Notes: generated by a model not told the origin, from the letters alone. A stretch of DNA of 17,547 nucleotides from Deltaproteobacteria bacterium (GCA_020348625.1 CP070752.1:2881094-2898640); one strand, 5' to 3'; numbered from the stretch's first letter, positions 7,506 through 16,932 are shown. Translations and numbers: made by a program.

Positions 7506-7621
7506 ACTTTCCCCGAATACCAAGAGTAGACCGCCACGAGAGCTCACAGTGACATTCGGGTAAAGCTGTATTGTCCTTGCTCGTGGTTTTTGGGAAAAAA
7601 ATGAGCAGGGGAGTTAAACAT

Positions 7622-7651
7622 TTGATTATTGCCCCCAGTACAGTGTAACAT
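7622..7651 (+). promoter_or_regulatory. Weak sigma-70-like promoter candidate
   Basis: TTGATT (7622-7627) and TAACAT (7646-7651) with an 18-bp spacer match four of six bases each. Transcription would start near 7658, giving a leader of about 120 nt that contains both downstream hairpins. Weak on sequence alone; position in front of the first plus-strand gene is the main support. Confidence 0.22.
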
Positions 7652-7730
7652 AGTCGATATCGATAACGCCGTAAATAGCATTTCTATCCCGTGCCAGGGG
7701 CACAATATTAGTAGGCAAAACCTAAACATA

Positions 7731-7758
7731 GCCGGTTTTCCCTCTCGAGAAAACCGGC
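7731..7758. repeat. Perfect 10-bp-stem hairpin before the first plus-strand gene
   Basis: GCCGGTTTTC (7731-7740) pairs exactly with GAAAACCGGC (7749-7758) around an 8-nt loop. It ends about 20 bp before the start codon of the membrane-protein gene. No run of T follows on the plus strand, so it is not a standard terminator for incoming plus-strand transcripts; it may be a leader structure or an operator. Confidence 0.6.
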
Positions 7759-7779
7759 GAACGAAAGGCGACCAACGTG

Positions 7780-8502
7780 ATGTTTGAGCGAATCCCTATT
7801 CTCAATCCCCCCTTCTCCGGATCCATTGCCCTGTACATAGCGCTCGGTGTATTCATCATCGGCATCCTGCTCCTCATATGGTTTGTCTACAAACGAGTAA
7901 CCCGTCTCATTGACCGTTTGCGCCGCCGACCTGTAGAAGGCGCCGGTTTAATTACCAGCACACTGCGGCTGCTTATTATCCTGCTGGTGATAGCTGTCTC
8001 TTTAGCAACCCTATTCCTGCTAGCCTTCCTCCAATCTTATACTTCGTTCACCCAGTTGGAGCGAATCGCAACGGTCTACTGCACTCCGGTGCCCGACTCG
8101 GAGAACGATATGGTTCTGAGGCTCGTCACGGTTAACTCGTCCACTGGTGGCCGTCTTCAAGAGTACCGGGTACTGGGTCAACAGTGGGTCATCGAGGGCC
8201 ATGTCCTCAAATGGGACAACTGGCTCAATTTTCTGGGACTGCCTACCATGTATAAGCTCACACGGGTACGCGGTCGCTACCTTAAGGCCGAGGACGAGGC
8301 CAGCATGCCATCCACAGCCTACAGCTTGGTCCCCAAGGAAGAAGATCCCTTCTGGATGTGGCTCTATCAGCATGGTTCACATCTGCCCTTCGTCAATGCC
8401 GTTTACGGCAATGCCACCTATACCTTTCCCTCTGAATCCAAGGCTTTTCATCTGTATGCAACTACCTCCGGCTTTATGGTACAGGAGAAAGAAAGGAAGT
8501 GA
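7780..8502 (+). CDS. Membrane protein of unknown function, two helices and a C-terminal domain
   Basis: No family is recognised. From ATG 7780 it is 240 residues; an overlapping GTG at 7777 would add one residue. There are two hydrophobic segments (about 16-37 and 63-86). The loop between them (38-50) is very rich in Arg and Lys, which by the positive-inside rule puts it in the cytoplasm and both ends outside. The C-terminal 150 residues then form a periplasmic domain of mixed polarity rich in Trp and Tyr (for example VLKWDNWLNF, FWMWLYQHG). No catalytic motif or lipoprotein cysteine is visible. The ribosome binding site is weak (AAGG). It is the first plus-strand gene, directly after the 10-bp-stem hairpin, and 144 bp before the nitroreductase gene. 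Confidence 0.75.
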   Translation: MFERIPILNPPFSGSIALYIALGVFIIGILLLIWFVYKRVTRLIDRLRRRPVEGAGLITSTLRLLIILLVIAVSLATLFLLAFLQSYTSFTQLERIATVYCTPVPDSENDMVLRLVTVNSSTGGRLQEYRVLGQQWVIEGHVLKWDNWLNFLGLPTMYKLTRVRGRYLKAEDEASMPSTAYSLVPKEEDPFWMWLYQHGSHLPFVNAVYGNATYTFPSESKAFHLYATTSGFMVQEKERK

Positions 8503-8646
8503 TCGATTGCCTGGAAGAAGCTAAAGAGGTAAACTGAGATTATTGGCGGAGGAGGCTGCGTCTAGCGGTATCGATTTTGCCTTTAGGCTCAGAAAAACGC
8601 TTTACGAAGCCTAGAAAAAACAACCAACGAAATTAGGAGATGTTAC

Positions 8647-9219
8647 ATGATAAGCGAATTGATATTGAAAAACAGAAGCTACCGCCGGTTTTATCAAGAT
8701 ACAGCCATTGATCTTGATACACTCAGGGAACTCGTTAACCTGGGCAGGCTTTCCGCATCGGCAGCAAATTTGCAGCCGCTCAAATACATCATCGCTTGTG
8801 ATCCCCAGAAGAACGCGCTGATATTTCCCAATCTCGGCTGGGCTGGATATCTGAAGGATTGGCCCGGTCCTGTTGAAGGAGAAAGGCCGTCCGCCTATAT
8901 CATCATTCTGAAGGACACAGAGATCAAATCGCCGCTCAGCGAATATGACTGCGGCATAGCGTGTCAAAGCATGCTTCTGGGTGCCACGGAAAAAGGGTTG
9001 GGCGGTTGCATCATTTACAGTGTGGACCGAAAAAAACTCCAGGAGGCCCTCGCAATACCCGATCGCTATGAAATACACCTGGTTTTGACCTTGGGTAAGC
9101 CGAAGGAGAAGGCACAAATCGAAGCGGTGGGGCCCGACGGAGATATCAAGTACTGGCGAGACGAGCAAGCTGTCCATCATGTGCCCAAACGGGACTTGGA
9201 TGACGTAATCATTGGTTGA
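8647..9219 (+). CDS. Nitroreductase family protein
   Basis: This 190-residue flavoprotein of the NADH-dependent nitroreductase family should bind FMN and act as a dimer in the cytoplasm, reducing nitro-, quinone- or similar compounds. Evidence is the N-terminal RSYRRF (10-15), the phosphate/flavin loop SASAANLQP (36-44), the mid-protein pattern DCGIACQSMLLGATEKGLGGC (split at 101-110 and 111-121), and the closing HHVPKRDLDDVI typical of this branch. It is shorter than many family members but appears complete. AGGAGA precedes the ATG by 6 nt. It is followed after 64 bp by the GyrI-like gene, probably in the same transcript. The natural substrate is unknown. Confidence 0.88.
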   Translation: MISELILKNRSYRRFYQDTAIDLDTLRELVNLGRLSASAANLQPLKYIIACDPQKNALIFPNLGWAGYLKDWPGPVEGERPSAYIIILKDTEIKSPLSEYDCGIACQSMLLGATEKGLGGCIIYSVDRKKLQEALAIPDRYEIHLVLTLGKPKEKAQIEAVGPDGDIKYWRDEQAVHHVPKRDLDDVIIG

Positions 9220-9230
9220 AAACTTTGGGC

Positions 9231-9263
9231 ACTCATAGGTCTTGCGCCAATGGCCTCATGAGT
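9231..9263. repeat. Imperfect inverted repeat between nitroreductase and GyrI-like genes
   Basis: ACTCATAGG (9231-9239) pairs with CCTCATGAGT (9254-9263) with one bulged C, over a 14-nt loop. No T-run follows. It could slow transcription or stabilise mRNA ends; a terminator call is not justified. Confidence 0.35.
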
Positions 9264-9283
9264 TCAAACAGGAGATCTGACGG

Positions 9284-9898
9284 ATGCCAACGAAAATCGA
9301 TTTAAGAAAAGAGCTCAAGCATCTCTACAATCCATCCTCAAAGCAGATTGCTGTGGTGGATGTCCCCGAGATGAATTTTCTCATGATCGACGGTCAGGGA
9401 GACCCCAATACCTCGGTAGCATATCAGAACGCGGTGGAGGCCCTGTTCGCCGTGTCCTATACCCTTAGGTTCATGATCAAGAAAAGCGAATCCCCTGTTG
9501 ATTACGCGGTGATGCCCCTTGAAGGCCTCTGGTGGGTTGACGATATGACGCAGTTCAGCATGCATGACAAAGATGCCTGGAAGTGGACATCGATGATCAT
9601 GCAGCCGGAGTATGTCACAGAGGAGCTACTTCAAGAGGCACTCAGACAGGTGAGAAAGAAAAAGGACCTTCCTGCGCTCTCTGGCATGAGATTTGAATCT
9701 TTTCACGAGGGTCAGGCAGCACAAATTCTGTACTTTGGCCCATACTCCGATGAGGGCCCAGCCATTGAAGGGATCCACCGTTTCATCGCCGAGCAAGGAC
9801 ACCGGCTGCGGGGCAGGCATCATGAGATCTATTTGAGCGATCCTAGGAGAACTGCGCCAGCAAAGCTCAAAACCGTTATTCGGCAGCCCTTTGATTAG
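9284..9898 (+). CDS. GyrI-like domain protein
   Basis: This 204-residue stand-alone protein belongs to the GyrI-like small-molecule binding superfamily (the BH3618-like group), without a DNA-binding helix-turn-helix domain. Recognisable stretches are FLMIDGQGDPN (32-42), YAVMPLEGLWW (74-84), the central AAQILYFGPYSDEGP (145-159), and the end HHEIYLSDPRRT (179-190), where the conserved Tyr and Glu lie. Family members bind, and some hydrolyse, aromatic or cyclopropanoid compounds; here only ligand binding can be inferred. AGGAGA lies 8 nt before the ATG. The neighbouring nitroreductase suggests a shared detoxification role, but adjacency is the only evidence. Confidence 0.88.
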   Translation: MPTKIDLRKELKHLYNPSSKQIAVVDVPEMNFLMIDGQGDPNTSVAYQNAVEALFAVSYTLRFMIKKSESPVDYAVMPLEGLWWVDDMTQFSMHDKDAWKWTSMIMQPEYVTEELLQEALRQVRKKKDLPALSGMRFESFHEGQAAQILYFGPYSDEGPAIEGIHRFIAEQGHRLRGRHHEIYLSDPRRTAPAKLKTVIRQPFD

Positions 9899-9985
9899 CT
9901 CGGCCTGGGGCTCCACGGTTGGTCCCGCGGAAAAGAGGTCTTACAGCCAAGGAGACATGAAACAGCAACACATGAGGTGCTAACC

Positions 9986-11128
9986 ATGATAAACACAAAA
10001 ACCCCGCTCAAATTCATGTTCATCGTGGCAGCAGTTCTGTTACTGCTGATGAGCAGTGCTGAGGCCAGAATCAAGATGGTTGCGCTCCCAGAACGGGGCA
10101 AGACCATCATCCGTCTCGATAATCCCCAGGCTACCTTGATCGAGGAGGAACGGGTCCTCACCCTTCAGAAAGGGCTCAATCAGGTTGACTTCTCGTGGAA
10201 GGGGGTGAGTATCGATCCCGACTCCATCAGGCTCACCGTCCTCACTACTCCAGACAAGGTAAACCTGCTCAGCGTGAGTTATCCCCCCAACGAAGCCGCA
10301 CTGGTGTGGGAGATTTCAAGTGTCGATGCCTCCGAGGTTACGGTGCGCATCAGCTATCTGCTCTCGTTTATCGATCGGCTGACCACCTACAAGGCAGTTG
10401 CAGACAAAGGCGAAACAAAGGTCAACCTGAAGAGCTTCCTGGTGCTCCGCAATTTCTCGGGCGAGGATTTCTATAACGCATCGGTGCTCTTGGGGAGCGG
10501 CCAGTCTTCCGAGGAAAGCATTGACCACGAAGAGACCAAGCAATTGCTCTTCCTTGAAAAGGATGGAGTACCCATCGAGAAGATCTGGACCTTTGATGCC
10601 GCGAAGCTCCCGTGGGATCCCGAGAAGATTGACACCAACGTGGGAATCCCTGTGACTTACAGAATCAAGAACGCCGCAACAGCTGGCCTTGGTGAGTTTG
10701 CCCTTTCCGAGGGCAAGGTGCGGGTTTTTCAAGAGGACGGATACGGGAGCACAATCTTCCTGGGAGAAGACGCCACCGAGGTGGTGCCTGTTGGTGAAGA
10801 CGTGGACGTATATATCGGCGACAGCCGTGACATCGTTGTAACACAGCGCAAAATGCGGGACGAAAGGATCAATATTCGCAGAAACAAGAAGAATCGCGTG
10901 GTCCTTTACGACACCGATGAGTTAATCAAGGCGACCATAGAGAATTTTAAGGACAGGCCGGCCAAGCTTACCATGATTCAACATATCCCCGGGCAATGGG
11001 ACATGGAGGAGAGCACCCTCCAGTACAAGCGTAAGGACGCCTCCACCCTGGAATTCGAGATCGCCTTGGCTGGTCATGGCAAGACCGAGCTCTCCATGCA
11101 CTTTCATCGCCGAAACGTTCGTCCCTAG
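9986..11128 (+). CDS. Exported DUF4139 protein, first of a tandem pair
   Basis: This is a 380-residue exported protein with a DUF4139-like beta-rich domain; function unknown. The ATG at 9986 is chosen over the GTG at 9977 because that GTG is part of the GAGGTG ribosome binding site. A signal peptide spans residues 1-28 (hydrophobic 10-22, likely cleavage after AEA). Along its whole length it matches the next gene's product: LTLQKGLNQVDFSW with LTLKSGLNSLQFSW, SGEDFYNA with SGEDYENA, and VPVGEDVDVYIG with IPVNEDVELNLG. It lacks the N-terminal DUF4140 coiled-coil of the longer 'mucoidy inhibitor A' proteins, and lacks an internal stretch found in its paralogue. The stop codon lies inside the next gene's ribosome binding site, so the two are likely translated together. 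Confidence 0.83.
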   Translation: MINTKTPLKFMFIVAAVLLLLMSSAEARIKMVALPERGKTIIRLDNPQATLIEEERVLTLQKGLNQVDFSWKGVSIDPDSIRLTVLTTPDKVNLLSVSYPPNEAALVWEISSVDASEVTVRISYLLSFIDRLTTYKAVADKGETKVNLKSFLVLRNFSGEDFYNASVLLGSGQSSEESIDHEETKQLLFLEKDGVPIEKIWTFDAAKLPWDPEKIDTNVGIPVTYRIKNAATAGLGEFALSEGKVRVFQEDGYGSTIFLGEDATEVVPVGEDVDVYIGDSRDIVVTQRKMRDERINIRRNKKNRVVLYDTDELIKATIENFKDRPAKLTMIQHIPGQWDMEESTLQYKRKDASTLEFEIALAGHGKTELSMHFHRRNVRP

Positions 11129-11136
11129 GAGGTGAT
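11127..11136 (+). promoter_or_regulatory. Perfect Shine-Dalgarno overlapping the upstream stop codon
   Basis: AGGAGGTGAT is an exact complement of the usual 16S rRNA tail, and the TAG of the upstream gene (11126-11128) sits in it. The ATG at 11140 is at good spacing. This arrangement points to translational coupling and a fixed ratio of the two DUF4139 proteins. Confidence 0.75.
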
Positions 11137-11139
11137 ATC

Positions 11140-12480
11140 ATGATACGCAAGCTTATACTGTTCGCGACAATCGCATTACTGCTGGGATATGACGTTGCCT
11201 CGGCCAAGGTGGACCTGGTTATTCTCCCAAAACGCGACACCGTTCAGCTGACCATATATAATTCGGCAGATCTGACCTTAGTAAGGGAAAAAAGGGCCCT
11301 CACCCTGAAGAGCGGGCTCAACAGTCTCCAGTTCTCCTGGGCCAATACGCTCATTGATCCCACCAGCCTGGATATGCTGCCCTCAATGCATGCCGATCAG
11401 ATCGATGTCCTTGATCTTACCTTCCCACCCCGGGTGCGCAACCTGGGTCTGTGGCATGTCAAAAGCCAGATCAGCGGCAAGGTGCCCGTGGAAATCAATT
11501 ATCTGACGAGCGGTCTCTCATGGCGTGCCTTCTACATGGGAACCCTGAGCACCGATGAAAAGGTGATGCGCCTGCAGGGTTATGTGCGCGTTGCTAATAA
11601 CAGCGGCGAAGATTATGAAAACGCCCAGGTTCGTATGATTGTGGGCAAGATTCACCTCATAGACAGGATCGTCGATCTGGCGCGCAGGCAGTATCCATAC
11701 GGTCGGCCCGGCCCAGCTCCGGCAGCGCCAACAAAGGGAATAGCCTTAGCTGAGGAGGAAATGGCAGAGGTCAAGCGCGCGTACGTGCAGGCTGACAAGG
11801 CAGCCTTGGCTAGGCCCAAGGAGATCAAGAAGGAGGGTCTCAGCGAATACTTCTTGTACACGATCGAGGGAACCGAAACCATTCCCCACGGGTGGTCCAA
11901 GCGACTGCCCAGCTTTGCCGTTGATGAAGTTCCCGTTGTTAATCTTTACAAATATGAACAGGAGCGGTATGGCAATCAGGTCGTGCGCTTTCTGAGTTTC
12001 AAAAACGATACAGAGCACAACCTGGGAGACACCCCCATTCCGGGTGGCACCTTGAAGGTTTACCGCACGTTAGACGAATCAGCTCACCTGTCCTATGAAG
12101 GACAGTCGAGTTTTAAGTATATTCCCGTGAATGAGGATGTTGAACTGAACCTTGGCCCGGTTGCCAACGTGATTGTAAAGCCCACCCTCATGGAGTTTGA
12201 GACCGATCGATATCTCTTTGATAACAACGGCAACATCAGCGGCTGGGATGAGATTCGCACCTTCGAGGTGGAAATCAAGAATACCCGCGATATCCCCATA
12301 AAGGTGGAGGTAATGCGGAACTTCGGCACCTCATCGTGGGACCTAACCAAGCTCGGGGATTTTGGCACCTTTGAGAAGGTAGATCTGGACACGGTCAAAT
12401 TCATCCTCATGCTCAGCGGGCATGAGATAAAGCGATTCACTTACATCCTAACGACCCATCACGGACAGCGGGCGGACTAG
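11140..12480 (+). CDS. Exported DUF4139 protein, second of a tandem pair
   Basis: This is a 446-residue exported paralogue of the preceding protein. The signal peptide is residues 1-22 with likely cleavage after ASA. An N-terminal region (23-110) and the DUF4139 core (about 110-440) include LSWRAFYMG (126-134), NNSGEDYENAQV (153-164) and GGTLKVYR (302-309), with the family's IPVNEDVELNLG at 328-339. Compared with its partner it carries an extra low-complexity, Pro/Ala/Glu-rich stretch at about 180-232 (GRPGPAPAAP, then EEEMAEV). Function of the family is unknown; export and the beta-sandwich-like repeats suggest an envelope or surface role. The pair probably forms a hetero-complex (inference from coupling). 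No transporter or enzyme directly flanks them. Confidence 0.87.
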   Translation: MIRKLILFATIALLLGYDVASAKVDLVILPKRDTVQLTIYNSADLTLVREKRALTLKSGLNSLQFSWANTLIDPTSLDMLPSMHADQIDVLDLTFPPRVRNLGLWHVKSQISGKVPVEINYLTSGLSWRAFYMGTLSTDEKVMRLQGYVRVANNSGEDYENAQVRMIVGKIHLIDRIVDLARRQYPYGRPGPAPAAPTKGIALAEEEMAEVKRAYVQADKAALARPKEIKKEGLSEYFLYTIEGTETIPHGWSKRLPSFAVDEVPVVNLYKYEQERYGNQVVRFLSFKNDTEHNLGDTPIPGGTLKVYRTLDESAHLSYEGQSSFKYIPVNEDVELNLGPVANVIVKPTLMEFETDRYLFDNNGNISGWDEIRTFEVEIKNTRDIPIKVEVMRNFGTSSWDLTKLGDFGTFEKVDLDTVKFILMLSGHEIKRFTYILTTHHGQRAD

Positions 12481-12746
12481 CAAATCACCCTGAAACGCTC
12501 CCCTACCATTTTGGGCGCGAAGTCCTCGATCTCCGGCTTCAAGGCTCTGATCCTTTTCATTTGCAAAAGACATCCTCACCTGATAACCTTCCGCCTTGGA
12601 ATAGCCTCGCCATATGTTCGGCAGGATCCAGCTCTGAGATCATCTTGGATCAGGATTGGACCACTTAGGAATTTCACCACTATCCCCTTGAAGATCCGGT
12701 GTTCGTTAAACCATTACTGATTACAAAACTACGGAAAGGAGCCTGA

Positions 12747-13832
<1,086 letters not shown>

Positions 13833-14004
13833 CAATGAGCCAATTCTCTTCGCTATGAATGATAAGAGCTATTGGAAACTCGGGGAACGCCTCGCCAGGG
13901 CATGGCACGTTGGAAAGGGATTCAAGAAAAGCTGAAGCTATGATAGGATTAACATGAAAACCGAATATGCCAGCTAATAGAATCCGGGAAAGGAGACGAA
14001 AGTC

Positions 14005-14751
14005 ATGAGGACAGCCAATCCAGCACTGAGCGCAAAGAGTTTTACCGGTGTAGGCCGCGCAGTAGATACCGCTCGCGCAATGACCATCAACGGAACCGTA
14101 AACAAGACTGCGCTGCTTGCTGTGTTGACCCTTATCCCGGCAACCTATACCTGGCGTATGTATTACACGGCCTGGGATCCCTCTGCCGTGGTGCCGTGGA
14201 TAATCGGGGGAGCCATCGGCGGCTTTATTGTTGCCTTGATTACGATCTTCAAGAAACAATGGGCAGCCTATACAGCCCCCGTCTATGCACTCCTCGAGGG
14301 GTTGTTTCTCGGGGGGTTTTCCGCCATGTTCGAGGCCAAGTATCCCGGAATCGTTATTCAGGCCGTGACCTTGACCTTCGGCACCTTATTCTGCCTGTTG
14401 TTCGTCTACCGATCAGGGCTCATCAAGGTGACACAGAACTTCAGGCTTGGGGTGGTTGCCGCAACAGGCGGCATTGCGCTCATCTATATGGCAACTATTC
14501 TCCTCGGCTTTTTTGGGGTCCGCATGCCCTTTATTCACGAAAGCGGCACGATCGGCATTGCCTTCAGCCTCTTTGTGGTGGTTATTGCGGCGCTCAATCT
14601 GGTGTTGGACTTCGACTTTATCGAAAACGGGGCAGCGTATGGGGCGCCCAAATACATGGAGTGGTATGGGGCATTCGCCCTTATGGTAACCCTGATCTGG
14701 CTTTACATCGAGATCCTCAGGCTTCTGGCAAAACTGCGAGGCCGACGGTAG
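14005..14751 (+). CDS. Bax inhibitor-1/YccA family membrane protein
   Basis: This 248-residue integral membrane protein appears to have seven transmembrane helices and belongs to the Bax inhibitor-1 superfamily, in the BaxI_1 branch whose members begin with an MRTANPALS-like cytoplasmic leader. Helices can be placed at about 35-54, 62-82, 88-108, 114-136, 145-168, 178-200 and 220-242. The acidic cluster LDFDFIENGA in or after helix six, followed by EWYGAFALMVTLIWLYIEIL, is the family signature; in the bacterial homologue BsYetJ aspartates of this kind form a pH-sensitive calcium-leak gate. AAAGGAG lies 9 nt before the ATG. The neighbours give no functional clue. Confidence 0.9.
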   Translation: MRTANPALSAKSFTGVGRAVDTARAMTINGTVNKTALLAVLTLIPATYTWRMYYTAWDPSAVVPWIIGGAIGGFIVALITIFKKQWAAYTAPVYALLEGLFLGGFSAMFEAKYPGIVIQAVTLTFGTLFCLLFVYRSGLIKVTQNFRLGVVAATGGIALIYMATILLGFFGVRMPFIHESGTIGIAFSLFVVVIAALNLVLDFDFIENGAAYGAPKYMEWYGAFALMVTLIWLYIEILRLLAKLRGRR

Positions 14752-14951
14752 TTTTGATTTCGATCTCTCACCCCGGTTACCGCTGAGAGCATTAGTATGC
14801 AATATGGGGATGGTCATGAGGGCTTTTCTGCTGCCCCAATCCCTTGCAGGTTACGTCCAATTCAAACAGAAATCTGGGGGCTCTAGCCTTACTGCTCACA
14901 GAAGTGCGCCGCTTAGCGCGCGAAAAAATTAGAACAGAAAAGGACTAGCCT

Positions 14952-15581
14952 ATGACAGAACCCAGCACACCCAGATGGCTCATGTGGGCACGGGAGATTC
15001 AATCCCTGAGCCAAACCGGGCTTGCCCATGCCACCACCGACTATGAAACCAATCGCTACCAGCGACTCACCGAGATCGCCGCCGAGATCGTTCACGACCA
15101 CACCGACCTTCCCAAGGGACCGGTTCTTCAGCACTTCCTCGCACAGCCCGGTTATGCAACGGTAAAGGTGGACGTCCGTGGTGCAATCATCCGCGACGGA
15201 AAGATTTTGCTCGTTCAGGAACGCACCGACCAGCGCTGGTGCATGCCCGGAGGCTGGGCCGATGTGGGCGAATTCCCCTCACACATGGTAGTCCGCGAAG
15301 TGTTGGAAGAAAGCGGGTTTGAGGTCGCCCCCACAAAGGTCATCGGGGTGTATGACGCCAACCGGGGCCCCGAGCCCGTGGAGTTCTTCCATGCTTACAA
15401 GATCGTTTTTTTGTGCGAAATAAACGGCGGCAAGGCCCGCCCGAGCGACGAAACCATGGCAGTTGATTTTTTCAGTTTCGGTGACCTCCCTCCGCTGTCT
15501 CCCCATCGTACCAACGAGAGACATCTGGCGGAGGTTCAGGCCCATCTCAAAGACAAAAACCGGCCGACGGCATTTGATTAA
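14952..15581 (+). CDS. NUDIX hydrolase with NUDIX_N_2-type N-terminal domain
   Basis: This 209-residue hydrolase should cleave a nucleoside diphosphate linked to another group, such as ADP-ribose, releasing a phosphorylated product with Mg2+ or Mn2+. Residues 8-65 match the helical N-terminal extension found in this NUDIX group (WLMWAREIQSLSQTGLA, then YETNRYQRL). The NUDIX box is complete and canonical: Gly101, Glu107, and REVLEESGF at 115-123 (GX5EX7REUXEEXGU). The start ATG 14952 follows AAAAGGA. It lies 200 bp after the Bax-inhibitor gene and 52 bp before the next gene, so it may be cotranscribed with the latter. Exact substrate not predictable. Confidence 0.92.
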   Translation: MTEPSTPRWLMWAREIQSLSQTGLAHATTDYETNRYQRLTEIAAEIVHDHTDLPKGPVLQHFLAQPGYATVKVDVRGAIIRDGKILLVQERTDQRWCMPGGWADVGEFPSHMVVREVLEESGFEVAPTKVIGVYDANRGPEPVEFFHAYKIVFLCEINGGKARPSDETMAVDFFSFGDLPPLSPHRTNERHLAEVQAHLKDKNRPTAFD

Positions 15582-15633
15582 GGATCTTACCGAACCCCCG
15601 GGTTTAAGCAACCAGGAAAAAGGAGAAGGAACT

Positions 15634-16932
15634 ATGAACAATGTAATCATTCCGCGAAAAACTGAGCGCGGCTTGAGGCCTTTTCTCTGGTGTTGTTCCG
15701 TAATGATCGTGGTTTCTCTCATCTCCCTTTCCATTGCCGGTGCATACGACGGTTACTTGCAAGAAGGCACATTCGCACTCAACCCCCATGACAAGAGGCA
15801 AATCTTCCTTTACGTACCGGGCATGACCCCCATATACAGCATTGATGAAGAGGATGTCCTGGTAGGCACAGCACCCTTTTCAGACAAACCGAAGAGGGCC
15901 TACCGCTTGGTAGCAACACAGGACGGCATTCAAGCTCTCATCCTCAAGGCCTCCATCCGGTTTACCAATTCAGCGCTTGCTGACTTCGACTTTGTTATTA
16001 ACAGGAGAATCCCCTTTTGCAGGGAATTGGAAGCCTTTCCGGATATCTGGAATAAGTTCTCGCAACTCGACGAAGGGCCCGGCTGGTTCGCTCTGTACGC
16101 ACGGAATGCAGGGAAAGTCCTTGAGGTTTCGGAAGACAAATACAAGGTCAGGATGGCCTTTGCGCCCGCCTTAGGTCCGGAGGAAGGCTACATACCGAAA
16201 AAAAGAGACGGAAGGAGCATTGAAGAGCTCGGTTACCTTACCTTTCTTAACACCATGTCGGCAGATTACCAGTTCAAGGAGGCCTTTCAGCACGAATTAT
16301 CGACCGCGTGCAGCGAGAGAAACATAACCAGGGATAGTGAAAAGCTCTTCACCGAGATACAGGGCTACCTCCAGACGAAGGTCGGCGTTTCAATTGATCC
16401 CACCAGTTTCCTGGCCGGAAAACTGGCATCAAAGGTAATCAAGTATTTGGGGCTGGATGCAAGTATATCTCTCGAGGCATTTTTGAAGGGCGAATTCAAG
16501 AAAACTGATGAGACCGAGACAGTCAGCACCATTACCTATGGTGCTGAGGGAGAGAGCTGGGTTGTAAACTCCGTTCAAATTGACAAAAAGACCGCGCCGG
16601 GAATTGATGACGCCACTCCCTATCGGAACATCGGAAGCATGCTCATCAAAAAGGTATACACCTGCAAGGGTGCGCAACTTGCCAGCCTCGATTACATCTC
16701 GATTCTCCTGATCCCCGCACGGGACCTGGAAAACACCCAAGAGATCGTTTTGACCCCCCAGACCATCAAGAACCTGGGTCTGATTTGCGATGACCGTTTT
16801 CCATCGCTGGTGTCCCTGAACAACCAGTTCCACTATTTCAAGCTCCTCGACTACCTGGTCATCGACGAGGGTCTCCCAAAGGGCATTGCAAATTATGTCA
16901 TCAAGGAGATAAATCTCTCCGCGGCACGATAA
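15634..16932 (+). CDS. Exported protein of unknown function
   Basis: No family is recognised. ATG 15634 is chosen because AAAGGAGAAGG directly precedes it; the frame is open back to 15463, but that would overlap the NUDIX gene. The 432-residue product starts with a basic stretch and a hydrophobic segment (about 17-35) with likely signal cleavage after AGA near residue 37. The next part (about 40-110) has a strand-rich, SH3b-like feel (for example YVPGMTPIYSI), but this is only an impression. The remainder is a soluble, mixed alpha/beta region with several Cys but no metal-binding spacing and no lipoprotein box. The codon pattern is normal for the region. The SDR gene follows after 63 bp. Confidence 0.8.
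   Translation: MNNVIIPRKTERGLRPFLWCCSVMIVVSLISLSIAGAYDGYLQEGTFALNPHDKRQIFLYVPGMTPIYSIDEEDVLVGTAPFSDKPKRAYRLVATQDGIQALILKASIRFTNSALADFDFVINRRIPFCRELEAFPDIWNKFSQLDEGPGWFALYARNAGKVLEVSEDKYKVRMAFAPALGPEEGYIPKKRDGRSIEELGYLTFLNTMSADYQFKEAFQHELSTACSERNITRDSEKLFTEIQGYLQTKVGVSIDPTSFLAGKLASKVIKYLGLDASISLEAFLKGEFKKTDETETVSTITYGAEGESWVVNSVQIDKKTAPGIDDATPYRNIGSMLIKKVYTCKGAQLASLDYISILLIPARDLENTQEIVLTPQTIKNLGLICDDRFPSLVSLNNQFHYFKLLDYLVIDEGLPKGIANYVIKEINLSAAR

Larger units (their letters stand above)
7120..7776. other. Divergent intergenic region (657 bp)
   Basis: This stretch separates the minus-strand catabolic cluster from the plus-strand genes. It holds a GCTCGT/ACGAGC inverted repeat (7198-7215), a perfect 10-bp palindrome TCGATATCGA (7654-7663), a small GTGCC/GGCAC hairpin (7691-7703), the 10-bp-stem hairpin at 7731-7758, a weak plus-strand promoter candidate at 7622-7651 and a doubtful 41-codon minus-strand ORF (7505-7380). 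Longer open frames on either strand (7346-7107 minus, 7187-7552 plus, 7729-7544 minus) resemble no known protein. It is the natural place for regulator binding for both directions. Confidence 0.5.

Noticed and set aside
8584..8613. TAGGCT/AGCCTA inverted repeat before the nitroreductase gene as a terminator
   Set aside because: Loop of 18 nt, short stem, followed by A-rich rather than T-rich sequence on the plus strand.
13855..13935. 26-codon ORF encoding a basic, amphipathic-looking peptide between leuB and the Bax-inhibitor gene
   Set aside because: No ribosome binding site precedes the ATG, and it is too short to judge by composition.
14765..14789. CTCTCA/TGAGAG inverted repeat after the Bax-inhibitor gene as a terminator
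   Set aside because: Stem is only 6 bp with a 13-nt loop and there is no T-run afterwards.
14800..14940. Short frames (29 and about 40 codons) between the Bax-inhibitor and NUDIX genes
   Set aside because: Weak start signals, no resemblance to known small proteins, and overlap with each other in different frames.
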